This document shows, piece by piece, positions 1 to 8,473 of a DNA stretch of 64,000 nucleotides. How positions within the stretch are numbered: position 1 is the first letter of the stretch; every line of letters starts with the position of its first letter. Origin of the DNA: Fluviibacter phosphoraccumulans. Its GTDB lineage: Bacteria; Pseudomonadota; Gammaproteobacteria; Burkholderiales; Rhodocyclaceae. The stretch spans positions 1,550,001-1,614,000 of the forward strand of contig NZ_AP019011.1 in NCBI RefSeq assembly GCF_016110345.1, read 5' to 3'. The notes under the pieces were generated by a model that worked only from the letters and a program-made list of their open reading frames with translations, made no database searches and was not told where the DNA came from. The position numbers and the translations under genes were made by a program.

Positions 1-114
1 GGCATCCGGATTGAAGACGATGTAGTGGTCACCGACACCGGTTGCCGCGTCATGACAACGGATGCGCCAAAAACGATTACCGACATCGAAAGCCTGATGG
101 CCGACGGATCATGA
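1..114 (+). CDS. pepP: Xaa-Pro aminopeptidase, C-terminal end (partial)
   Basis: Only the last 37 codons are in the window, read in frame 1 and ending in TGA at 112-114. The residues GIRIEDDVVVTDTG followed by a short acidic tail match the C-terminal end of the pita-bread fold of aminopeptidase P, where the Glu of the IRIEDD segment is a metal ligand. PepP removes N-terminal residues that precede proline and uses two manganese ions. The stop overlaps the ubiH start (ATGA), so the two genes are probably co-transcribed. pepP-ubiH adjacency is common in proteobacteria and supports the call, although too little is present to judge whether the gene is intact. Confidence 0.8.
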   Translation, partial: GIRIEDDVVVTDTGCRVMTTDAPKTITDIESLMADGS

Positions 115-1334
115 CCGAACACACACTCGACCAGATCGACGCATACGATGTCGTCATCCTGGGCGCGGGCCCGGTGGGCAGCACGCTGGCACTGTTGCTC
201 GCGGGCACCCGCCACCGTGTATTGCTTTTAGAGCAGCGCAGTTTGGATGCTGGGCGTCAGGACCCTCGCGCCTTGGCCTTATCCGAAGGGGCACGCCAGC
301 TGCTGCAACCTAAAAATGCCTGGCCGCAGAGCACTGGCCAAGGCGATGGACGATGCACGCCCATCGAGACCATTCACATCTCCCAAAACGGCGGCTTCGG
401 ACGCACGCTGATTGATCGTAAGGATTACCGCGTCCCTGCCTTGGGCTATGTCGTGCGTTATGGCGCGCTGATCGGCTGTCTGCATGATGCCTTGCGTCAG
501 GCAATGGCTCGCCACCCTGAACAGCTCCTGTGCCTTGAAAACACCCGCGCCGATGTCGCTGAACAAAATGCCGGTGCAACACCCGATCCCTTCTTCCGGA
601 CACTCCAGCTGGGTGATCGAACAATCCGTACGCGCCTGATCGTGCATGCCGAAGGTACACCGCCCGACAACAGCGCCGGTGTCATTGCCCGTGGGTACGA
701 CCAACACGCACTGATTTTTGAAGCCGGTCTGTCGCAAAGCCACCAGCAACGCGCCTGGGAACGGTTTACGCCGCACGGCCCGCTGGCTTTATTGCCGGTC
801 GATGGGCTGAACGGCACACGCGTGTCGGTGGTCTATACCGTTCCTGAAGCGCAGGTCGAAGCGATGTTGCAACTTGATGATGCCGCCATTCTAGCGCGCA
901 TACAGGCGGCCATTGGCCCCCATGCTCACTTTACCGATGTGGGCCCCCGCGCCAGCTTCCCGCTCAAATTACGACTACGCCAACCCGCCCAAGACGCTCG
1001 CGAACTGTGGATTGGCAATGCGGCACAGACCCTGCATCCAGTCTCCGGCCAGGGCTTTAACCTGGGCTTACGCGATGCGGCGCTGCTCGCACAGCATCTA
1101 CGCCACGCGCTGGACCCGGGCTCTGTTCACACACTCAATCCGTATGTGCGCAGTCGCCAGCTGGATCGCTACGGCGCGGCCGCCTTTACCGACGGCATTG
1201 TGCGTGCGTTTTCTACCTCGATGCCACTATTAAATGCCGTGCGCGGCATCGGCCTGAGTACGCTGGATCTCATCAGCCCCCTGCGCCATTTCGTGGCGCG
1301 CCGCATGATCTGGGGCGCACGCGCCTGGCCCTAA
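111..1334 (+). CDS. ubiH: FAD-dependent ubiquinone biosynthesis hydroxylase (UbiH family)
   Basis: A 407-residue flavoprotein monooxygenase. The dinucleotide-binding motif GAGPVGSTLALLLA sits near residues 19-32. The second FAD motif, GNAAQTLHPVSGQGFNLGLRD, lies near residues 300-320 and is the form typical of UbiH, which hydroxylates a ring carbon of the octaprenyl-phenol ubiquinone precursor at the inner membrane. The start at 111 is chosen because it overlaps the upstream pepP stop; an in-frame ATG at 42 would lie inside pepP. The family also contains UbiF, UbiI and VisC, so the exact ring position is inferred from motif resemblance only. Confidence 0.85.
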   Translation: MTEHTLDQIDAYDVVILGAGPVGSTLALLLAGTRHRVLLLEQRSLDAGRQDPRALALSEGARQLLQPKNAWPQSTGQGDGRCTPIETIHISQNGGFGRTLIDRKDYRVPALGYVVRYGALIGCLHDALRQAMARHPEQLLCLENTRADVAEQNAGATPDPFFRTLQLGDRTIRTRLIVHAEGTPPDNSAGVIARGYDQHALIFEAGLSQSHQQRAWERFTPHGPLALLPVDGLNGTRVSVVYTVPEAQVEAMLQLDDAAILARIQAAIGPHAHFTDVGPRASFPLKLRLRQPAQDARELWIGNAAQTLHPVSGQGFNLGLRDAALLAQHLRHALDPGSVHTLNPYVRSRQLDRYGAAAFTDGIVRAFSTSMPLLNAVRGIGLSTLDLISPLRHFVARRMIWGARAWP

Positions 1335-1406
1335 TGCCCAAACTGGCGCCATGCAAAGTGGCGCAAGAAACTGACTAAAATTTAGGCAAAAAACCCGATT
1401 TCAGGT

Positions 1407-1412
1407 TAGAAT
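1407..1412 (+). promoter_or_regulatory. Likely -10 box upstream of dusB
   Basis: TAGAAT lies 29 bases before the dusB ATG, in the 106-base gap after ubiH. No convincing -35 hexamer is spaced correctly, so this is a weak call resting on the -10 match and its position. Confidence 0.3.
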
Positions 1413-1440
1413 ACAAGGCTTTCCTTTTTGCCTGCCTGTC

Positions 1441-2472
1441 ATGGATTTTGTCGGCTACCGCCTCCGAAATAATCTGTTTGTTGCTCCGATGGCCGGAGTC
1501 ACAGATCGACCGTTCCGCCAGCTCTGCAAGAAGCTTGGCGCGGGTCTGGCCGTGTCGGAAATGGTGACCTCCAATTCCCTGCTCTACGGCAGCGCCAAAA
1601 CGCAACGACGCGCCAACCACGATGGGGAAGTCGCTCCGATTTCCGTACAGATCGCTGGTGCCGACCCGGCCATGATGGCCGAGGCTGCCAAATACAATGC
1701 CGACCGTGGCGCCCAGATCATTGATATCAACATGGGCTGCCCGGCCAAAAAAGTGTGTAACGTCATGGCGGGCTCAGCCCTGCTTCAGCATGAAACGCTG
1801 GTGGGTCAGATTCTGTCGGCGGTGGTGAATGCCGTCCCGGATACCCCCGTGACGCTAAAAATCCGCACGGGTTGGAACGTCGATAATAAAAATGCGCCAT
1901 CTATTCTGAGAATTGCTGAAGAAAGCGGTATTCGTGCCCTGGCCGTGCATGGCCGCACACGCTGCCAGCAATATCGCGGTGAAGCCGAATTCGATACGAT
2001 TGGCGCGGTAAAGGCCGCTGCCCGCATCCCAGTGATTGCTAACGGGGACATCACCACGCCGGAAAAAGCGAAGGCTGTGCTCGAGAAAACCGGCGCAGAT
2101 GGCGTCATGATTGGTCGTGCTGCGCAAGGCCGCCCCTGGATCTTCCGTGAAATCGAACACTATCTGGCCACCGGCGAAAAACTACCGCCGCCGGCTGTCA
2201 CGGAAATTCAATCCATTCTGCTGGAACACCTGGAAGATCTGTACGGCTTCTACGGCACCGAGACGGGCGTACGTGTCGCCCGCAAGCATATCTCCTGGTA
2301 CACCAAGGGGCTGACCGGGTCCGCCGCTTTCCGGCACCAGATGAATCGATTGGACTCAATTACCGAGCAACGCACCATGGTTGAAGATTTCTTTGCTCAC
2401 TTAGGCCAACGTCACGAACATCTGGTCTATGACACATCCGCCGAGTCCTCTGACGAGGAGCTGGCCGCATGA
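1441..2472 (+). CDS. dusB: tRNA-dihydrouridine synthase B
   Basis: FMN-dependent enzyme of 343 residues that reduces specific uridines in the tRNA D-loop. The TIM-barrel opening LFVAPMAGVTDRPFR is at residues 12-26, and MGCPAKKVC (residues 98-106) carries the catalytic cysteine C100. The later segments VHGRTRCQQY and NGDITTPEKA are typical of DusB. Length matches the family. It overlaps fis by four bases, reproducing the conserved dusB-fis operon in which fis expression depends on the dusB promoter and 5' region. Confidence 0.96.
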   Translation: MDFVGYRLRNNLFVAPMAGVTDRPFRQLCKKLGAGLAVSEMVTSNSLLYGSAKTQRRANHDGEVAPISVQIAGADPAMMAEAAKYNADRGAQIIDINMGCPAKKVCNVMAGSALLQHETLVGQILSAVVNAVPDTPVTLKIRTGWNVDNKNAPSILRIAEESGIRALAVHGRTRCQQYRGEAEFDTIGAVKAAARIPVIANGDITTPEKAKAVLEKTGADGVMIGRAAQGRPWIFREIEHYLATGEKLPPPAVTEIQSILLEHLEDLYGFYGTETGVRVARKHISWYTKGLTGSAAFRHQMNRLDSITEQRTMVEDFFAHLGQRHEHLVYDTSAESSDEELAA

Positions 2473-2711
2473 CCACACAGAGCCCCTCCGAGCTGGCAAA
2501 AGCAGTCACCACTGCGCTGGACAAGTATTTCACTGAACTAAATGGCGAGGCTGCCAGTGCCGTGTATGACATGGTGCTGAGTTGTGTCGAACGCCCGATG
2601 CTCGAAGTCGTCATGCGCCAGGCCTCGAACAACCAGACCGTTGCGGCACAGATTCTCGGCATTAACCGCAACACCCTCCGCAAGAAGCTGTCCGACCACG
2701 GCCTGCTCTGA
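2469..2711 (+). CDS. fis: DNA-binding protein Fis
   Basis: Nucleoid-associated protein of 80 residues; the betaproteobacterial form is shorter than the 98-residue enteric one. The C-terminal helix-turn-helix spans about residues 56-80, with VAAQILGINRNTLRKKLSDH giving the recognition helix. The N-terminal part, which in enteric Fis holds the Hin-activation arms, is reduced. It is translationally coupled to dusB through ATGA, and purH follows 35 bases downstream. Fis bends DNA and modulates rRNA and growth-rate-dependent promoters. Confidence 0.95.
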   Translation: MTTQSPSELAKAVTTALDKYFTELNGEAASAVYDMVLSCVERPMLEVVMRQASNNQTVAAQILGINRNTLRKKLSDHGLL

Positions 2712-2746
2712 ACCCCTTTTCTCTTTGAACCCACCGCACCGTCATC

Positions 2747-4351
2747 ATGAAAATTCGTCAGGCCCTACTCTCCGTTTCCGATAAAACCGGCGTTCTGGAA
2801 TTCGCCCAAGCCCTCAACGCGCAAGGCGTTGCCCTGCTTTCAACCGGTGGCACGGCAAAACTCCTGCGCGACGCCGGCCTGGCTGTGACGGAAATTGGTG
2901 ACTACACGGGTTTTCCCGAAATGCTGGATGGCCGTGTCAAAACACTGCACCCGAAAGTGCACGGCGGCATTCTGGCCCGACGCGATCTGCCGGCACACAT
3001 AGCCACGATTGAAGCGCATGGCATTCCGACTATTGATCTGGTCTGCGTGAATCTCTACCCGTTCCGCGAGACTGTCGCAAAAGCGGGCGTGACACTGGAA
3101 GACGCCATCGAGAATATCGACATTGGTGGTCCAGCCATGGTGCGTTCGTCGGCTAAAAACTACAACGGTGTCGCGATTGTGACCGACCCGGTCGACTACG
3201 CCGGCCTGATCGACGAAATGAAGGCTAACGATGGTGCGCTGTCGCTAGCCACCCGTTTTGGCCTGGCCAAGAAAGCATTCACACACACCGCCCGTTACGA
3301 TTCGGCCATCGCCAACTGGCTGACCGGCCTGGATGCTAACGCCGAAGCCAAACCGGCCGAAGCCGCACCGACGCCGTCGATCTTCCCAAGCCAACTGCAA
3401 TTGGCGTTTGATCGTGCCGAAACTCTGCGCTACGGCGAAAACCCGCTGCAAAAGGCGGCTTTCTACCGCGACAGCACGCCAACGGCGGGCGCTATCGCTA
3501 ACTACACGCAACACGGTGGCAAAGAACTGTCTTATAACAACATCGCCGATGCCGATGCTGCTTGGGAGTGCGTCAAGACTTTCCGCGAACCGGCTTGTGT
3601 CATCGTCAAACACGCCAATCCTTGTGGCGTTGCTGTGGATACCCAACTGCTCAAGGCCTATGAAAAGGCCTTCCAGACGGACCCCACCTCCGCTTTTGGC
3701 GGCATCATTGCTTTTAATGGCACCGTCGATGTTGACGTGATTGAAGCCATGAACGAGCGCAAACACTTTGTTGAAGTATTGATTGCGCCGGCTTTCACGG
3801 ATGCAGCCATGGCGCTGCTTAACGCCAAAGCCAATCTGCGCGTACTGACCGTTCCGTTGCCGGAAGGCGCTAGCCCGGTCTATCACGCGCTGGAAATGAA
3901 GCGTGTCGGTGGCGGTCTGCTGGTGCAAACGCCGGATGCCTTTAATGTGCAAGCCGCCGACCTGAAGGTTGTAACCAAGGTTCAACCGACCCTATCGCAA
4001 ATCGCTGATCTGCTTTTCGCCTACCGCGTTGCAAAATTCGTTAAATCGAATGCTATAGTCTTCTGCGGTAACGGTATGACGCTCGGCGTTGGCGCTGGCC
4101 AGATGTCGCGCGTTGATTCCACCAGGATCGCCGCCATCAAAGCAGCCAATGCCAAGCTGTCGTTGGCTGGCTCTGTAGTGGCCTCTGATGCCTTCTTCCC
4201 GTTCCGTGATGGCGTTGATGTGCTGGCTGAAGCTGGTGCCAAAGCGGTTATCCAACCGGGCGGCTCCATGCGTGACGAAGAAGTCATCGCCGCTGCCAAT
4301 GAACATGGTCTGGCCATGGTCGTCACCGGTGCGCGGCACTTCCGCCACTAA
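2747..4351 (+). CDS. purH: Bifunctional AICAR transformylase / IMP cyclohydrolase
   Basis: Catalyses the last two steps of de novo IMP synthesis. It has 534 residues, normal for the family. The N-terminal MGS-like cyclohydrolase domain (about 1-145) includes STGGTAKLLRDAGL and MLDGRVKTLHPKVHGGIL. The transformylase domain follows, with KHANPCGVA near residues 288-296 and SDAFFPFRD near the C-terminus. Placement after dusB-fis is a recurring proteobacterial arrangement. Other purine genes occur here too: purD, purE, purK, purC and folD, which supplies 10-formyl-THF. Confidence 0.97.
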   Translation: MKIRQALLSVSDKTGVLEFAQALNAQGVALLSTGGTAKLLRDAGLAVTEIGDYTGFPEMLDGRVKTLHPKVHGGILARRDLPAHIATIEAHGIPTIDLVCVNLYPFRETVAKAGVTLEDAIENIDIGGPAMVRSSAKNYNGVAIVTDPVDYAGLIDEMKANDGALSLATRFGLAKKAFTHTARYDSAIANWLTGLDANAEAKPAEAAPTPSIFPSQLQLAFDRAETLRYGENPLQKAAFYRDSTPTAGAIANYTQHGGKELSYNNIADADAAWECVKTFREPACVIVKHANPCGVAVDTQLLKAYEKAFQTDPTSAFGGIIAFNGTVDVDVIEAMNERKHFVEVLIAPAFTDAAMALLNAKANLRVLTVPLPEGASPVYHALEMKRVGGGLLVQTPDAFNVQAADLKVVTKVQPTLSQIADLLFAYRVAKFVKSNAIVFCGNGMTLGVGAGQMSRVDSTRIAAIKAANAKLSLAGSVVASDAFFPFRDGVDVLAEAGAKAVIQPGGSMRDEEVIAAANEHGLAMVVTGARHFRH

Positions 4352-4380
4352 CCGATTTTCACTATTCAGTAGCCACCGCC

Positions 4381-5046
4381 ATGAATCCTTCCCGATTGCT
4401 CTCTTCTTTGTTGGCAGCGCTATCGCTGACCTTTGCAGCCACGGCCATCGCAGATGACACGCCGACAACAAGCGCAGCCGCGACGCCGGAAACACCGCAA
4501 AGCGTGGTGGTAGTTGGCACCCCGAATGCTGATGCAGCCCAACCAGCCGAGAGCAAATCCTGGTATGGCAATGCCTGGGATACTGCCGGCCACCATCTCT
4601 CTGATATCTGGCACAAGGGTGACATCGAACTTTACGTCCCCTTCTGGAGCTATCACCTACCGTTTGCCTACAGTGCTGAGAAGCGTGCGTCTTATACCGA
4701 GTACCCCGCTGGCGGCGGTATCGGTAAGGGCCGTTACAACGAAAATGGCAACTGGGAAGGCATTTACGCCATGGAGTTCCAGGACTCGCACGGCAAGCCG
4801 ATGTACATGGGTGGTTACGGCTGGATACCGACCTGGCGCCCGATCAATGACCAATTTAAAATCGGCGCGGGCGTAACGGCCTTCATGTTCATGCGTTCTG
4901 ATATTGGCAACTATGCGCCTATCCCGGGTATTTTGCCTGCCGCAACGATCGGTTATGGCCCGCTGGATGTGCAGGTTGCCTATATCCCGGGCGGCCAAGG
5001 CAACGGCAATGTGCTCTTCTGGTGGGCCAAGTTTGCCTTCCGTTAA
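4381..5046 (+). CDS. pagP: Lipid A palmitoyltransferase PagP
   Basis: Outer-membrane beta-barrel enzyme that moves palmitate from a phospholipid to lipid A; 221 residues. A signal peptide covers about residues 1-24 (hydrophobic LLAALSLTFAATAIA ending AIA-DD). A low-complexity Ala/Thr/Pro linker (25-58) separates it from the barrel. The barrel resembles Escherichia coli PagP: HLPFAY (H92), AMEFQDS (D135, S136), GYGWIPTWRP and a late GNVLFWW strand, so the His-Asp-Ser catalytic set is present. It sits between purH and purD without an obvious functional link. No strong ribosome-binding site precedes the ATG. PhoP-type control is known elsewhere but no site is evident here. Confidence 0.88.
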   Translation: MNPSRLLSSLLAALSLTFAATAIADDTPTTSAAATPETPQSVVVVGTPNADAAQPAESKSWYGNAWDTAGHHLSDIWHKGDIELYVPFWSYHLPFAYSAEKRASYTEYPAGGGIGKGRYNENGNWEGIYAMEFQDSHGKPMYMGGYGWIPTWRPINDQFKIGAGVTAFMFMRSDIGNYAPIPGILPAATIGYGPLDVQVAYIPGGQGNGNVLFWWAKFAFR

Positions 5047-5100
5047 TTCAAGATCCGTTGCAGCCACTTCTTTGCACTCTCGTTAATCACAGGTATTCGC

Positions 5101-6378
5101 ATGAAAATTCTCGTTGTTGGCTCTGGTGGTCGTGAACACGCTCTCGCCTGGAAACTGGCCCAATCGGCTGGCGTACAAAAAGTCTACGTTGCACCGGGCA
5201 ATGCCGGTACAGCACGTGAAGCCGCCCTCGAAAACCTACCGATTACCGACATCCAGGCGCTGGCTGATTTTGCCGAGCACAATAAAATTCATCTGACCGT
5301 CGTTGGGCCAGAAGCGCCACTCGCGGCAGGCATTGTCGACGTATTCCGTGCGCGTGGCCTGAAGATTTTTGGCCCCACACAAGCTGCTGCACAACTGGAA
5401 AGTTCGAAAGACTTTGCCAAGCGGTTCATGGCGCGTCACCAGATTCCGACGGCCGGTTTTGAAACGTTCACTGACGCCGGCGCCGCGCACGCTTACATTG
5501 ATCGTCAAGGCGCGCCAATCGTCATTAAAGCGGATGGCCTGGCTGCCGGCAAAGGCGTTGTCGTTGCCATGGATTTGGCCGAAGCGCACGCGGCTATCGA
5601 CGACATGCTCTCGGGCAACAAGCTCGGTAGTGCTGGCGCACGTGTGGTGATTGAAGATTTTCTTGATGGCGAAGAAGCCAGCTTTATTGTGTTGGTCGAT
5701 GGCAAAAATGTGCTGCCGATGGCCTCCAGCCAGGACCACAAGCGCATTGGCAATGGGGATACTGGTCCGAACACCGGCGGCATGGGCGCCTACTCGCCTG
5801 CCCCGGTGGTGACACCGGAAGTACACGCCAAGGTTATGCGCGAAATCATTCTGCCGACGGTACGCGGCATGGAAGCCGACGGCGTGCCGTTTACCGGTTT
5901 TCTGTACGCCGGTCTGATGATCGGCAAAGATGGCTCGGTAAAAACACTCGAGTTCAACGCCCGCATGGGTGATCCGGAAACCCAGCCGATCATGATGCGT
6001 CTGAAATCCGATGCCGTCAAAATGTTCGAGCATGCCATCGCCGGCACGCTGGATAAAACCGAAGCCGAATGGGATCGTCGCGTGGCGCTCGGTATCGTGC
6101 TGGCTGCGGCAAACTATCCGGACACGCCACGCAAGGGTGATGTCATTCACGGCTTGCCCGCAGGCAACGCCGCTGGTGACGATGCGCACGTATTCCATGC
6201 TGGCACCAGCGATGTTAATGGCGATGTCGTTACAAATGGTGGGCGCGTCTTATGCGTGACTGCCCTCGGTGAAAATGTAGCGCAAGCGCAAAAGCGTGCC
6301 TATGAAGCAGCGGCCAGCATCCAGTTTGATGGCATGCAGTACCGCACAGATATTGGCTATCGCGCTATCAACCGCTGA
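5101..6378 (+). CDS. purD: Phosphoribosylamine-glycine ligase
   Basis: GAR synthetase, the second step of purine synthesis; 425 residues with the ATP-grasp fold. It starts MKILVVGSGGREHALAWKLAQS as usual. The ATP-binding segment VIKADGLAAGKGVVVA lies near residues 140-155, and the metal-binding stretch LEFNARMGDPETQ near 281-293. The frame is uninterrupted. The gene lies 54 bases after pagP and 11 bases before hemF. Confidence 0.97.
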   Translation: MKILVVGSGGREHALAWKLAQSAGVQKVYVAPGNAGTAREAALENLPITDIQALADFAEHNKIHLTVVGPEAPLAAGIVDVFRARGLKIFGPTQAAAQLESSKDFAKRFMARHQIPTAGFETFTDAGAAHAYIDRQGAPIVIKADGLAAGKGVVVAMDLAEAHAAIDDMLSGNKLGSAGARVVIEDFLDGEEASFIVLVDGKNVLPMASSQDHKRIGNGDTGPNTGGMGAYSPAPVVTPEVHAKVMREIILPTVRGMEADGVPFTGFLYAGLMIGKDGSVKTLEFNARMGDPETQPIMMRLKSDAVKMFEHAIAGTLDKTEAEWDRRVALGIVLAAANYPDTPRKGDVIHGLPAGNAAGDDAHVFHAGTSDVNGDVVTNGGRVLCVTALGENVAQAQKRAYEAAASIQFDGMQYRTDIGYRAINR

Positions 6379-6389
6379 GAACAAAGACC

Positions 6390-7322
6390 ATGAGCGTGCT
6401 GACCGGCACTGAACGCTCTATAGCCGTTCAAACCTATCTGCAAGGACTGCAGTCCCGTATCGTCAACGCGCTATCCACCTTGGATGGCCAAGCTTTTCGT
6501 AGCGATAGCTGGACACGGCCTGCGGGTGGCGGTGGCACCTCTTGCTTAATCGAGGAAGGCCACCTCATTGAACGGGGTGGCGTTAATTTTTCACACGTCA
6601 TGGGTGAGCAACTACCGCCATCGGCCTCGGCGCATCGTGCCGAACTGGCGGGCAGGCCCTACGAAGCAATGGGCGTGTCGCTGGTCATACACCCGCGCAA
6701 CCCTTATTGCCCGACCGCGCATATGAATGTGCGCTACTTTGTGGCGCATCCGCCCAAAGACCAGCCCGAACTGGCGCCCGTCTTTTGGTTTGGCGGTGGC
6801 ATGGATCTCACGCCTTACTATGGCTTTCGCGAAGATGCCGTGCATTTTCATCAGACCTGCCGGAACGCCTTGGCAACCCACGGTGAAGACTATTACCCAC
6901 GCTTTAAAAAGTGGTGCGATCAGTACTTCTTTCTCAAGCACCGCAACGAAGCACGCGGCGTTGGCGGCATTTTTTTCGATGATCTCAACGAACCCGGTTT
7001 CGACGCGAGCTTTACACTGACGCGTTCGGTCGGCGATGCGTTCGTCGCGGCTTATGCACCGCTACTGGAACGTCGACGCGACATGCCCTGGGGTGAACGC
7101 GAGCGCGATTTTCAGGCCTATCGTCGTGGCCGCTACGTAGAGTTCAACTTGGTCTATGACCGCGGCACGCTGTTCGGTCTGCAATCGGGCGGCCGTACTG
7201 AATCGATTCTGATGTCGATGCCACCCATCGTAAAGTGGCGCTATGACTGGCAGCCGGAAGCAGGCTCACCGGAAGCCGCGCTCTATACCGATTTTCTGCC
7301 GCATCAGGATTGGCTAGCCTAA
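6390..7322 (+). CDS. hemF: Oxygen-dependent coproporphyrinogen III oxidase
   Basis: Converts coproporphyrinogen III to protoporphyrinogen IX using O2; 310 residues, as expected. Diagnostic stretches include GGGGTSCLIEEGH, NPYCPTAHMNVRYF (conserved His), FGGGMDLTPYYGF and the C-terminal YVEFNLVYDRGTLFGLQSGGR. It is 11 bases after purD and probably cotranscribed with it. Dependence on oxygen fits the other aerobic functions in the window (cytochrome bd-type oxidase). It faces hemY on the other strand across a two-hairpin intergenic element. Confidence 0.97.
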   Translation: MSVLTGTERSIAVQTYLQGLQSRIVNALSTLDGQAFRSDSWTRPAGGGGTSCLIEEGHLIERGGVNFSHVMGEQLPPSASAHRAELAGRPYEAMGVSLVIHPRNPYCPTAHMNVRYFVAHPPKDQPELAPVFWFGGGMDLTPYYGFREDAVHFHQTCRNALATHGEDYYPRFKKWCDQYFFLKHRNEARGVGGIFFDDLNEPGFDASFTLTRSVGDAFVAAYAPLLERRRDMPWGERERDFQAYRRGRYVEFNLVYDRGTLFGLQSGGRTESILMSMPPIVKWRYDWQPEAGSPEAALYTDFLPHQDWLA

Positions 7323-7342
7323 GGTTAGCGCACTTGCGGACT

Positions 7343-7541
7343 GTCATAGTATGGGGCAAGCCTGGCTCTCATAGCGCAAGCGCTCGAAATCGAGCCAAAC
7401 TTGCCCCACACCATGACCCAACTCGTTTTTGGTACGCGTCTAACAACCCAACACCTTTTCCAAGCAGTCTGCGGCACAAATCCGGCTCGATTTGCGACGC
7501 TTTTCAAGTCGATGAGAGTCGGGTTTGTGCCGTGGACTGCT
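7343..7541. repeat. Two-hairpin intergenic element, copy A
   Basis: This fills the 260-base gap between the convergent ends of hemF and hemY. Hairpin 1 (7343-7417) has 18-nt arms at 7343-7360 and 7400-7417, an inner stem GGCTC/GAGCC and a terminal AGCGC-AA-GCGCT. Hairpin 2 (7463-7541) has 21-nt arms at 7463-7483 and 7521-7541, an inner stem GGCTC (7484-7488)/GAGTC (7516-7520) and a 27-nt loop at 7489-7515. A 45-nt spacer separates them. Bases 7364-7403 are identical to 42117-42156 in copy B, and the hairpin 2 loop is also nearly shared. No run of T follows either hairpin, so they are not ordinary terminators. Function unknown. Confidence 0.85.
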
Positions 7542-7582
7542 GCAAGAACGAGCCAGGCAACAGGTAGCGCTTCAGGGTAATT

Positions 7583-8473
7583 TTAATGCGACGCCTTGTG
7601 CGTATCGATGAATGCCCGCGCTTTGGATGTCCATTCGTCGGCCACCATACGACTCAACATGGCATCGGCGGCATCCAACAGGTCCGGATCACATTCACGC
7701 GGCGGAATCTGAACCAGATACATGGAGAACCGTTGCTGATCACTCCGATAGTGGCGCAGGTTGCCCAGATGCGCCTGACGGCGACAGCTGGCCAGAAAGC
7801 TCTGTGACAAACCATCACGCGGGCGTAAAGAACGAACCTGTAGCAGCACATCTTCCCAGCGTTCGGTACCGAGCAACGCCCGCAGTTCAGTGCGCAGACT
7901 GGCCGTGCTTCGAGGCGGCTTGGTTGCTTGCTGTGCCAAATTTAACACCTGCAACCCCGGTTCATACTGGCGACGAGCAACCAGCATCTCGGCCTCTTGC
8001 TCCAGACGTGCCGCAACTAACGTGCGGTCATCCGCATCCACACGCCCAAGCCAGACGGCCGCACGATCCTGATCATCCAGCCCCTGTGCGGCCCGTGCGG
8101 CCAATAGATCAGCGTATCCCGTGGCGAAACCTAACTTGCGTGCACGCTCTGCGGATTTGATGGACGCCTCATAGTGCCCTTCCAACAAAAGGCGAAGTGA
8201 AGACAAGAATGCCTGCTCGCCCTTACGCTGTCGGCGCAATACGCGGTATCGCGCAATACGGCCCGGCAAACGCAAGGTCCCTTGCAACAGCTTGAGCAAT
8301 AATGCGCCAACGATCAGGGTTGCCAGTACCGCCAGCACGAGAAAATTCAGCGACATCTCCATGCGCCAAGACGACAGCACAATTACGGCATAGCCATCAT
8401 TACGATGCATCAGGTCAGCAACCACCACTGCAAGCGTACCGAGTGCCAGCCCCCAGATCAGCCATTTTTTCAT
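7583..8473 (-). CDS. hemY: HemY-like protein (short form)
   Basis: Inner-membrane protein of the hemCDXY cluster; it is not the Bacillus protoporphyrinogen oxidase of the same name. Two N-terminal membrane segments (about 1-20 and 43-63) are followed by the basic stretch RIARYRVLRRQRKGE and a TPR-like helical region. The HemY family is usually near 400 residues, whereas this one has 296 and ends after only part of the C-terminal repeat region. Its start overlaps the hemX stop by four bases. The exact function in haem synthesis is unsettled. The gene ends 42 bases from hairpin element copy A. Confidence 0.8.
   Translation of the reverse strand: MKKWLIWGLALGTLAVVVADLMHRNDGYAVIVLSSWRMEMSLNFLVLAVLATLIVGALLLKLLQGTLRLPGRIARYRVLRRQRKGEQAFLSSLRLLLEGHYEASIKSAERARKLGFATGYADLLAARAAQGLDDQDRAAVWLGRVDADDRTLVAARLEQEAEMLVARRQYEPGLQVLNLAQQATKPPRSTASLRTELRALLGTERWEDVLLQVRSLRPRDGLSQSFLASCRRQAHLGNLRHYRSDQQRFSMYLVQIPPRECDPDLLDAADAMLSRMVADEWTSKARAFIDTHKASH

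Noticed and set aside
1367..1379. 13-base string GAAACTGACTAAA shared with 14652-14664, each upstream of a TAGAAT box
   Set aside because: A 13-base match between two places in 64 kb is expected by chance, and spacing to the -10 box differs between the two.
7310..7567. Small plus-strand open frame through the hemF-hemY gap
   Set aside because: It runs through both hairpins of the repeat element, overlaps the hemF end and has no ribosome-binding site. The structure explains the sequence better than coding.
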